A DNA stretch of 64,000 bases from Streptomyces sp. NBC_01478. GTDB lineage: Bacteria; Actinomycetota; Actinomycetes; Streptomycetales; Streptomycetaceae. Below are positions 25,482 to 33,298 of the stretch, in pieces. The stretch lies in the NCBI RefSeq assembly GCF_036227225.1, contig NZ_CP109444.1, positions 124,001 through 188,000 on the forward strand, written 5' to 3'. The number at the start of each line of letters is the position of its first letter. Positions within the stretch are counted from its first letter, which is position 1. Below the pieces are notes generated by a model. It did no database searches. It had not been told where the DNA came from and saw only the letters and a list, made by a program, of their open reading frames with translations. A program made the translations under genes and the position numbers.

Positions 25482-26858
25482 TTACAGGGTGGTCGGCAGT
25501 GAGATCACCGGCTGGGAGATGGCCTGCGGGATGCAGGCGGGAGCGGTGCGGCCCGCCTGGGTGCAGGTCAGGGTGAGGAGTTGGAGGTAGCCGAGGGAGA
25601 CCGGGCGTCCGGGGAGCTTGCCCGTTGCCTGTTCGAAGCGCTGGAGTGTGGGGGGCTTGATGCCCAGGTGGCCGGCAGCGTCGTGGAGATTGAGTCCTGC
25701 GACCTCGCGAGCTTCCTGAAGGGTTTGGGCGTTGTCGTGCCAGACCTGCGGTGCACTCTCGGCGGTGTCCCGGGCCACGGCTGCCCGGGCTGCGGCAAGG
25801 GCGGTGCGGATCCGGTCGGTACGGGGACCGAGCAGGAACCGGGCGAGCCGGGCAGCGTCGGCCGCGTGGTCGACGCCCTCGTTCCAGGGCTGGGAGGCCT
25901 CCTCGTATACACGGCCTCGGGCCCTGGCGCAGTCCTCGCGCCCGCCGGATTCGGCGCCGTAGGAGCGGTGGCGGTCACTGGTGCAGGCCAGCGTGCTGTC
26001 CTTCGCGAGGTCCATGTCGCGGTCCTCGTCGTCGGTCTCGATCTGATCGATGACGTCCCGGACCTGTTGGCGTTCCTGCGGGGAAAGGACGCTCGCGAGT
26101 GCTTCCGCGGCCGCCTGGGCTTCGGACCGGCCGGCGGGCTCGAAGCTGCCGCCCCAGGCATGGGATGCATCTTCTCCCTCCGCCTTCTGGAAGGCCACGT
26201 CGATGGCTTCGAAGGTGTGCGGGCTCCAGGCGTGCATCATCAGGATGATTTCCTGCAAGGCTCGCTGGGCGGCCGGATCCGCCTCCCGCGCGGTATCGCT
26301 GCTGTGGTGACGCCTGGTTCCGCTCATCCAGTCGGTGAAGGCCTCAGGCCGGCGGGAGTCGGGCGGTTGTGCGTTCGCGAACCAGCGCGCCGCCCTCATG
26401 ACGCAGTCGTGCGCGTGCTGGATGGCGGCATACCAGCCGAACAGCGCCTCCCGGTAGTCATCCACATGCCGGTCCTCGGCAAAGGTGCCGGTCTCCGTGC
26501 GGCAGTGCTGCGGGCATTCCGCCGCGCTCACCCGGTAGAGAGCGGCACGGGTCTCGGGGAACGTCAGCAGAGCGGCGTCCAGGTGCTCATATTTGGGGCC
26601 TCGGTTACGGCGCTTTTCGAGCCCCTGGTCGAGGAAGACTTGGAAGCGGGGTTCCTCACGCCAGTTCGCCGCGGCGCTGCGGACACGGAAGTCGCTCTGC
26701 CACGCTCCGGTCGCGATGACCTCCCGCAGCGCCGAAGCCACGTCCCGCCGCAGTGCCGCACCCCATGTGATCAGGACCGGCAGGCGCTGGGGATCGTCCC
26801 CCAGCGCGGACATCACCAGATCGACGTCGTCATGACGGTGAAGATGACGCTGGAACAC
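25482..26858 (-). CDS. large hypothetical protein with C-terminal XRE-like HTH
   Basis: A 458-aa protein. The GTG start at 26858 was chosen because AAGGGGGAG precedes it by 5 bases; an ORF start further out would put this Shine-Dalgarno inside the gene. The long N-terminal region is helical and unassigned (EALFGWYAAIQHAHDCVMRA). An acidic stretch (IDQIETDDEDRDMDLAKDS) follows in the middle. Near the C-terminus is an XRE-like HTH (TLQEAREVAGLNLHDAAGHL, IKPPTLQRFEQATGKLPG). It lies just upstream of the nucleotidyltransferase gene on the same strand, so co-transcription is plausible. Confidence 0.6.
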   Translation of the reverse strand: MFQRHLHRHDDVDLVMSALGDDPQRLPVLITWGAALRRDVASALREVIATGAWQSDFRVRSAAANWREEPRFQVFLDQGLEKRRNRGPKYEHLDAALLTFPETRAALYRVSAAECPQHCRTETGTFAEDRHVDDYREALFGWYAAIQHAHDCVMRAARWFANAQPPDSRRPEAFTDWMSGTRRHHSSDTAREADPAAQRALQEIILMMHAWSPHTFEAIDVAFQKAEGEDASHAWGGSFEPAGRSEAQAAAEALASVLSPQERQQVRDVIDQIETDDEDRDMDLAKDSTLACTSDRHRSYGAESGGREDCARARGRVYEEASQPWNEGVDHAADAARLARFLLGPRTDRIRTALAAARAAVARDTAESAPQVWHDNAQTLQEAREVAGLNLHDAAGHLGIKPPTLQRFEQATGKLPGRPVSLGYLQLLTLTCTQAGRTAPACIPQAISQPVISLPTTL

Positions 26859-26969
26859 GAACGCTCCCCCTTGAGTCCAACACTCCCCTAACTGCCGCCG
26901 CACCGTGGCGTGGTGGCAGTCCTCCATCTTGCACGAGGGGTACGACAACGCACCGGTGGGTGGGGGGCA

Positions 26970-27149
26970 CCGGAGCTTAAGGAGTTCGACGGCGTCGTCA
27001 CCGTCGAGGGCATCTACAGCTCGAAACTCCTCGACGCGCGACGCACGGATGAGGCGCGACGGCTGCTCCGGGTCGCGATCACACGCGTCCGCCGCACCGT
27101 TGTCTTCGTCCGCCCGGCCGAGCCGGCCTGCGGACGCGAGTCGGGGTGA
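26970..27149 (+). pseudogene. C-terminal fragment of a UvrD/REP-type helicase
   Basis: The frame reads EFDGVVTVEGIYSSKLLDAR then DEARRLLRVAITRVRRTVVF and VRP, ending at TGA 27149. This is helicase motif VI (LLRVAITRARRxVVxLRP) with the usual region before it. All upstream motifs are missing. It differs from the complete helicase at 8593 and is therefore a separate decayed gene. Confidence 0.6.
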
Positions 27150-27462
27150 GCATTTTCCAGCGCGCGGTGTGGGTTCGCCTGCGCGCCTTTCGCATTGCCT
27201 CTCGCTGTCCAGCCAGCGTCCCTGGGAGCGCCGACGTGCAAACGCTGGCCAGCGGCGCGGGGCGGAGGGCCTGTCCGGGCCAGATTCTTCCGCCAGGGGG
27301 TGGTACGCATTTTTCCGGAGCGCCCCCTCAGCGCTTCAATGCGCCTGTGCATATATGCGACGACTTCACCCTTTGGAATGAATTACCGAATCCCGTCCAT
27401 GCAGATACCTGGATACTACTTTCGACTCATCAACGGCTGACATTCCAGTACGGAGGCATACA
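27150..27462. other. upstream region of membrane GAF-like gene
   Basis: No gene seen in these 313 bases. The GC content drops from about 27330 onward. A palindrome GCATATATGC lies near 27349 and the stretch up to 27450 is AT-rich, so this should contain the promoter of the gene at 27463. Confidence 0.45.
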
Positions 27463-28338
27463 TTGCCCCAAGGAAATCCGAAGAAAATAAGGTCACTGGC
27501 CCGCGTTCTGACCATCTCGGCAGGCCCGGCGATCGCCTCACTCATTTTCGGTGCACTCGCAACCGGAAAAATTCTCTGGCTTCCCGCCCTCATCGGAGTC
27601 GCTCTCATTGCAGGCCTCTCCACCTGGCAGTTGATGTCCGAGAACAAGATCCGCGCAACGACCGACCTTCTGGAGAAGCGTGCGGAGGAGGCAGAAAAGG
27701 AGCTGGAGCGAGCAGCCGTATTCGATGCCGGAATCCAGCCGGTGACGCAGTGGTACGGAAAGATCCATCAAGGGGACGAAAATTACGAGATGCTCAGGAG
27801 GCAGATCCTGGACAAGCTGACTGAAACCGCTGGTGAGCTTGTGTGTCCTGACGCCTTGTGTGCCTTCTACAGGCTCGATACCGACCAGGAGGAACTGATC
27901 CTCGAGGCGCCTTCGGGCAACCCCGGCGCTCTCCCCAGGACGTATTCCAAGAACGACGGCAACGGCGGCTCGTACATGCTGTTCCTTGCCACGTCAGGCC
28001 AGGGCGGCTTCAAATTCGTGGAAGACATCGACAGGGCCCACTTCGACGGAGCGGACCGGGTCAGGCTGGTGAACGGCTACCGAACCGCCCTGTTCCTCCC
28101 CGTCACGGCCGGTCCCACGCCTCAAGGCCTGATCGTCATCCAGGCAAGAAAGACCGGGGATATTCCCGCTCCCTTGCCAGGGGAAATTCTTGACGGGAAT
28201 TATCGGAAATTTTATGCAATCGCGAGCCTTGCAAGCCTTCCCAGGGTCCGAAACCAAACAAATGGGCAGCTCCCCCGGCAGGCCGGTGATAACTCCGTAC
28301 GACAGGGAGAGCCAGCCATTCTACCGCACAACGAATAG
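27463..28338 (+). CDS. two-TM membrane protein with GAF-like sensor domain
   Basis: A 291-aa protein. Two N-terminal membrane segments (LTISAGPAIASLIFGALATG, then WLPALIGVALIAGLSTWQLM) lead into a coiled coil (LLEKRAEEAEKELERAAVFD) and a GAF-like domain: LVCPDALCAFYRLDTDQEEL, GFKFVEDIDRAHFDGADRVR, YRTALFLPVTAGPTPQGLIV. The C-tail is polar. Start is TTG 27463, 6 bases after GGAGG. The GC content is clearly below that of its neighbours, which suggests recent transfer. A 77-aa gene follows after 99 bp and may be its partner. Confidence 0.65.
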   Translation: MPQGNPKKIRSLARVLTISAGPAIASLIFGALATGKILWLPALIGVALIAGLSTWQLMSENKIRATTDLLEKRAEEAEKELERAAVFDAGIQPVTQWYGKIHQGDENYEMLRRQILDKLTETAGELVCPDALCAFYRLDTDQEELILEAPSGNPGALPRTYSKNDGNGGSYMLFLATSGQGGFKFVEDIDRAHFDGADRVRLVNGYRTALFLPVTAGPTPQGLIVIQARKTGDIPAPLPGEILDGNYRKFYAIASLASLPRVRNQTNGQLPRQAGDNSVRQGEPAILPHNE

Positions 28339-28437
28339 GTTTTTAGCATGTTTGCGCAAATTCGGAACGGGCAGAATTTTCTGCGGTAGAGACTACGTTA
28401 GAAGTTTCCGACGCACAGGATCATTGGGGGAACGGTG

Positions 28438-28671
28438 ATGGAGTCCAAGATCCAGAAGTCTGGCGAGAATACCGTGGGTCCAGAGCAGGTAGTCGCCACC
28501 TCAGGTCACGCCTGGATGCAGGGGCAGGAGAGCAGGGATTCCTACTTCAGTCGAGCGCGTGACGAAGCCCTGCGAGGCCAGCGACTGTTGACCAAAGAAA
28601 TTACCGAGAGTAGCCAACCGTTGCTGGAGAAATTTCTTCACATTCTCAGGAAGCTCTCCTTCCGAAACTAG
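28438..28671 (+). CDS. small hypothetical protein
   Basis: A 77-aa polar, helical protein (SRARDEALRGQRLLTKEITE, then LEKFLHILRKLSFRN). ATG 28438 lies 5 bases after GGGGGAA; a GTG at 28435 is too close. Like the gene before it, it is AT-rich for this genome and probably arrived with it. No family recognised. Confidence 0.5.
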   Translation: MESKIQKSGENTVGPEQVVATSGHAWMQGQESRDSYFSRARDEALRGQRLLTKEITESSQPLLEKFLHILRKLSFRN

Positions 28672-29612
28672 AACATTCATTGGCTGGCCCGCGCCAGAAA
28701 TGGCGAGCCCTGCGGATCAGCCCCCTGACGAGCGTCGGCCTTCTCCGCGCTGCCGGAAGACTCCCCAGCCTGACACGGTGGCCGTGAGCACGGTGCGCGC
28801 CTGCACCCGATGGAGCACGCCGGTGACGATTGCCTCTACGGGCCCGCTCTCACCAGGCCGGGCGGCAGCCGGGACACCGGCCTCGGTCACGACGGGCCCG
28901 CGTCCCTGGGGCAAGACGAGAGTCCCGGGCGGTTCGGGTGAGAAGACAGATGAGGCTCACTCTCCGACCCCTGATGCGATTTCTCCGTGTCACACCGATA
29001 CGACGCCGGGGTTCCGGGAATCGCCGGTCGGCGTGACCGACTGGGCGCTGCACCGGATGGACAAGCTGGCCTGCAGCTGCCCCGGGCATGCTTGCCGGAC
29101 GAGCGGGGTCGCCGGCGCGCGGCACAAGTGCCCTGCAGCCAGCGGGGGCTTTAGCCGGCTCCCTCCCTGCTGCCGCGCTGTCCCTTGCCCAGGGCGAAGG
29201 ACTTCGCCTCACCAAGCCAGATCCCGTCGGCGTCGGTGTGGCTGAGCGCCTCACTTGGGGCTGACCACTCTTCCGTGATGGCTACGACTGCTGAGGCAGG
29301 CTCCGCAGACGGCGGTGGGGCGGATAAGTTCCGTGCCTCCTTGCGCCCTTGGCGCTTGGACGCAACGCTCATTCGATCTCGATGGCGGTGTAAGCGAGGC
29401 GTGGCATCGTGCGTCGATGAGCACTGCTGAGTCGTTGCGGGAATGTCGGTGTCCGACTGGAAATAGCACCGGTCCCATCGAAGGGAACTGCACCGAAGTC
29501 ACGCCCTTGGGCAGTAGTTTCGGAGGTCCGACGCTTCACCGAGCGCACTCAGTACGGCACGGTGGAGGCGGTGGCCAGGGCGGCGCCATGTGGTCGTGCG
29601 GCAGGGGGCGCG
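28672..29612. other. long gene-free stretch
   Basis: About 940 bases without a supported gene. Open frames (28700-29245 plus, 28850-29254 minus) are Pro/Ser/Arg-rich shadows of GC-rich DNA and show no family motif. A 73-codon minus frame at 29151-29372 has slightly better composition but no ribosome site. The last part before 29613 should hold the promoter of the TPR-NTPase gene. Confidence 0.5.
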
Positions 29613-31718
29613 ATGGGGAGGCGGAGGAGCGCGTACCGCTCGGGAGGGCTGCGACGGCCCGGAGGGTGGCGGCTCCTGTACTGGACGGCGTTCGGCGCCG
29701 GAGCCGTAGCGGTGGTCCTGGCCGTCGTACAGACCTGGATCACGGCTGCCGTCGCAGTGGGCCTTGGCGCCGCGTCAACCGCAGTGCTGGGGCTTCTCGT
29801 TGAGCAGGTCAAGTCCCAAGAGCGATGGCCGGAGAACCTGGCCGGGGCGCGCCCGGGCCGAGTTCCTCGCGTGCGGGAAGCCGACGACCCGGCCGACTGG
29901 GTGGCGCAGCCCGCAGGCCGCGAAAATTGGTCCGAGACCCCCTACGTCGAGCGTGACGTCGACACCGACCTGTCCGACCTGCTGCTGCACGGCGGATTCG
30001 TGCTCCTGCTCGGAGAATCCGCCGCGGGCAAGTCACGTACCGCCTATGAGGCCGTGCGCAGGACACTCCCGGCGCACGCTTGGGTGCGCCCCTTCGCCCG
30101 GTCCTCGATAGGGGTCGCCGTAGAGGCCGCCCTCGCGTGTGCACCGAGCGTGCTGTGGCTGGACGACCTGGAGAACTACCTGGGCCCCGATGGCTTGACC
30201 GTGTCACACGTCCACCACCTGCTCGGGCAACCCCACCCGGCGGTCCTCGTCGCCACGATCCGCAGCGAGGAGTACCGCCGCTACGACACGCATGAGGGAA
30301 GTCGGCTGACCGGCGCCGACCGGGATCTGTGGCGTGCCGAGCGCAGCGTGATCGCCAGGGCGACCGTCGTCCGGGTGCAGCGATTATGGTCGCCGGCCGA
30401 ACTCCGCCGTACTCGGGGCCTCGCCCCGAGCAGGCGCATCGGTGTCGCCCTGCAGGCCTGTGACCGGTTCGGGATAGCAGAGTCACTGTCCTGCGGGCCC
30501 GAGTTGGTGAACGTGTGGAGGGACGCATGGGCCTGCGGCGCACATCCGCGTGGGGCCGCGCTGGTCACCGCGGTGGTGGACTGCCGTCGAGCCGGCCTGC
30601 GCAGGCCGGTGCCTGTGGAGTGGGCGCGACGGGTGCACGAGGCCTATCTGGCGGCACGCGGTGGTGAGTGCCTGCGGCCTGAGTCCTTCGAGGAGGCCGA
30701 GGGCTGGGCATGCCGAACCGTTCGCGCCACCAGCAGCCTGCTGTCGAGGTCGGCTGATCGGGCAGCACTGACCTGCTTCGACTACCTGCTGAGCAGCGAC
30801 GGTCTGGAGCCTGTCCCTGATCACTTGTGGGAGACGCTGCTGCCGCTGGTGCAGGGCGAAGAGGCTTACAATATCGGGCTTGTGGCGCACGGCGAACTCC
30901 GGCTGCGGCACGCGCTCGTCGCGCTGAACCGTGCCCAGCAGGATCAGGTGCTGGGTGCAGATTTCGCGCTGGCCTTGGTGATCGGGGATTCAGGACACCC
31001 TCGGCAGGCAATCGATTTGTTGCGGGCCCAGGCCCGAGGTCGGGTGGTTCCCCTGGCCGTACGCCGCCAGGTGGCCCACTTCCAGGGGGTTGCGGGGGAC
31101 TACGTTGCTGCGGCCGGTGCCTTTCGCGACTTGGTCCATGAGATGACCTCTACGCTCGGAGCCGACCACCCGGACACCCTTGCGGCCCGCCATGAGGCTG
31201 CCTACTACACCGGCGAGTGCGGTCACACCTCGACAGCCGTCGCGGAGCTCACAGCCCTGGTGGCGGACCGTCAGCGGGTTCTGGGCGCCGACCATCACCA
31301 GACCTTGGCAACTCGCCGCAGCATGGCCTGGTTTCAGGGCAAGGGCGGCCAACTGGACCTCGCGATAGGAGAGTTAAACGGCCTGCTCGTCGAGTCCCGG
31401 ACGATTCTTGGGATCCGCGACCCCCACACCCTCGCCGTACGTTCAGCCCTTGCCCAGTTCCAGGGGGAAGCAGGCGGCTGGGAACGGGCTGCCCGCGATT
31501 TGGCCGATATCGCCGACGACCGGCAGGCCACATTGGGGCCCAGCCACCCGCACACTCTGGCCACGCGCCACCAGCTCGCCCTCGCCCTGGCGCACAGCGG
31601 CGATCGCGAGGGCGCTCACACGCTCCTGTCCGCTCTAATATCGGACATGACGTCCCATCTGGCCCCCGACCACCCGCATCTGGCTGCTGCCCGGATCTCC
31701 CATGCCGCGCTCCACTGA
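29613..31718 (+). CDS. membrane-anchored P-loop NTPase with tetratricopeptide repeats
   Basis: A 701-aa protein. Residues about 20-65 hold two membrane helices (LLYWTAFGAGAVAVVLAVVQ, then AVAVGLGAASTAVLGLLV). Walker A is LLLGESAAGKSRTAYE (G134-K140) and Walker B is SVLWLDDLE (Asp184). The C-terminal third has four TPR-like units with the LGxxHPxTLAxRxxxA pattern, for example LGADHPDTLAARHEAAYYTG and LGPSHPHTLATRHQLALALA. This fits membrane-tethered STAND-like signalling proteins common in streptomycetes. Start 29613 was chosen because AGGGGG precedes it; GTG 29562 is the alternative. Confidence 0.8.
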   Translation: MGRRRSAYRSGGLRRPGGWRLLYWTAFGAGAVAVVLAVVQTWITAAVAVGLGAASTAVLGLLVEQVKSQERWPENLAGARPGRVPRVREADDPADWVAQPAGRENWSETPYVERDVDTDLSDLLLHGGFVLLLGESAAGKSRTAYEAVRRTLPAHAWVRPFARSSIGVAVEAALACAPSVLWLDDLENYLGPDGLTVSHVHHLLGQPHPAVLVATIRSEEYRRYDTHEGSRLTGADRDLWRAERSVIARATVVRVQRLWSPAELRRTRGLAPSRRIGVALQACDRFGIAESLSCGPELVNVWRDAWACGAHPRGAALVTAVVDCRRAGLRRPVPVEWARRVHEAYLAARGGECLRPESFEEAEGWACRTVRATSSLLSRSADRAALTCFDYLLSSDGLEPVPDHLWETLLPLVQGEEAYNIGLVAHGELRLRHALVALNRAQQDQVLGADFALALVIGDSGHPRQAIDLLRAQARGRVVPLAVRRQVAHFQGVAGDYVAAAGAFRDLVHEMTSTLGADHPDTLAARHEAAYYTGECGHTSTAVAELTALVADRQRVLGADHHQTLATRRSMAWFQGKGGQLDLAIGELNGLLVESRTILGIRDPHTLAVRSALAQFQGEAGGWERAARDLADIADDRQATLGPSHPHTLATRHQLALALAHSGDREGAHTLLSALISDMTSHLAPDHPHLAAARISHAALH

Positions 31719-31881
31719 CCTGGGGGCGAACGTACGAGACTGACTGACCCGGCACGTCGGCTCCGGGCATGGACGCGGGCTGCCCTTCTGGCGCGGGCAT
31801 CACGGAAACGCGACCAGGGCCCCTCACTTAGCCATTCTGAGCATCACGGTTGGCCGCCGGATAGCTTCGAGGTCCGCCTGG

Positions 31882-32410
31882 TCAACTGCCCGTCGCAAAG
31901 CCGTAAAGCTCGCGAAGCCGAGCAGCGATGGCTCTCGTTGCGGCCTGGTTGGCTTCGAAGAACTCGCGACGATGATTCGGATCGCTTCCAGACTCGCGAG
32001 TCCAGTACATCGGGTACGCGGCAGATGTCAGATGCTTCATTGCCTCGATCACCGGAGGATGCAGCAGCAGAGCGGACTCATGACTGCACCTCGCGGTCGC
32101 GTGCATGGCCGCCGCCTTCAGCTCCTGCCCGTCACCACTCTCGCGCCAGTCCAGACCCGTAACTTCGGCCTTCGCCAAGTGTATGGCGATCGCGTTCACC
32201 CTGCTCAGAAGGTCATGAATGGCCGTGTGAACAGCCCGGAGCCCGTCACGTTCAAACGCCACTCGCTCCAGGTGAGCAACCTGTTGACGTTCAGCGTTGC
32301 GAACATCCTGCACGTTTCTGCGTCGTCCAGCGGTTACGGAGCAACTCAAGCAGGAAGCTTGCGACGAAGCCGAGAACAAGTGTGACCAGGGGCAGCAGCA
32401 CGTCGACCAT
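31882..32410 (-). pseudogene. frameshifted membrane-anchored hypothetical gene
   Basis: The N-terminal part (MVDVLLPLVTLVLGFVASFL, then LELLRNRWTTQK) lies in one minus frame from ATG 32410. The rest (NVQDVRNAERQQVAHLERVA, FERDGLRAVHTAIHDLLSRV and onward to 31882) lies in another. The frames join near 32310. Joined, they make a normal one-TM protein with a helical cytoplasmic tail. A true single-base loss or gain is more likely than two separate genes, because the longer frame's own N-terminus is not protein-like. A read error at this spot would also explain it. Confidence 0.6.
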
Positions 32411-32592
32411 GCCGCCCACCATCGTTGACCTGGCATGTGGTGTCCACAGGGCGTCCAGGACGGCCGACGAGAAACTTACTGAGCGCCCGAGCGGCCAAGC
32501 GGAGTACTCAGTCACAGTCGGCCGAGGTGAAGCCGATATCCGCTAACGGGTCTGTCGCACAGGATCTCGAATCCTGAAGGCCTGCACGGCGT

Positions 32593-32623
32593 GTTCGGGC
32601 AGCCGGGGTGCCGCTGCCCGAAC
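32593..32623. terminator. 10-bp GC-rich hairpin
   Basis: GTTCGGGCAG (32593-32602) and CTGCCCGAAC (32614-32623) form a perfect stem with an 11-base loop. No T-tract follows. It lies between the frameshifted gene's start and the small membrane-protein gene, with no gene ending next to it, so terminator is a guess; an operator is possible. Confidence 0.35.
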
Positions 32624-32826
32624 AGGAACGTCCTCAGCAGGTCCCGGCCCGCCCCTGGCTCGCGGCCCCATGGCATCAACTCAGCCGAGCGCATAGCGGC
32701 TTGACGACGCTCATTGCCTAGTCGGCGATGGCCTGCGCCGTCATACCGGCATCCGCCGCGGACCACAGCACCAACAACCGCACCAGAGAGGGGCGGTGAC
32801 AGCCAATCAGATGAAAGAGGCCGACA

Positions 32827-33012
32827 ATGAACAGTTCCAACCAGCCCCTGTTGAGTCTGCGGACCGCCCTGATCCTGCTGCTCGGTGTCCTCACCGGCGT
32901 CGGGGCAGGTGTCCTGACCGTGGCCGCCGGAGGGGTTCTGGCCGCCGAGCTCCTCACCAACGGCGCCGCGTTCGCCGGAGCGGTGATCTTCTTCCATACG
33001 ATCATCGACTGA
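32827..33012 (+). CDS. small two-helix membrane protein
   Basis: A 61-aa protein consisting of two hydrophobic helices, TALILLLGVLTGVGAGVLTV and GGVLAAELLTNGAAFAGAVI, with a short polar N-terminus (NSSNQPLLSLR). Small proteins of this kind with a C-terminal FFHT-I end are frequent in streptomycetes and have no known role. AAAGAGG lies 7 bases before the ATG. Confidence 0.65.
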   Translation: MNSSNQPLLSLRTALILLLGVLTGVGAGVLTVAAGGVLAAELLTNGAAFAGAVIFFHTIID

Positions 33013-33298
33013 CCGCGCCACCGTACCGGGAGCGTCATGCACGCTCACCAGACAGGTGTCCATCGGGTGCGCCCTGCGTGCGCGCATCGAAAATCTCCAG
33101 CTCAACAGCCGGTCCGCAACCCATACGCATCTATCGGGAGCCGGTCGTCGGCGACATCGCGATGTCGCCCATAACGGCCTGTGCCATGTGAGCAGGCGTG
33201 CGGCTGCCAGTGGCAGCATCCGCGCGAAGGGGGATTCGGCACCTGCTGACGGTGCGCCTGCGCGCGAACGGCAGCTAACTAGAGCTTTGATCTTGTTC

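Noticed and set aside
28700..29254. Two overlapping open frames of 134-181 codons
   Set aside because: Composition is Pro/Ser/Arg-rich on both strands, there is no ribosome site and no family feature; left as gene-free DNA.
29151..29372. A 73-codon minus frame with fair composition
   Set aside because: No ribosome site, no partner gene and no recognisable motif.
32550..32590. CAGGATCTCGAATCCTG looked like a tRNA T-arm
   Set aside because: The loop is too short for a T-loop and no acceptor, D or anticodon arms can be drawn around it.
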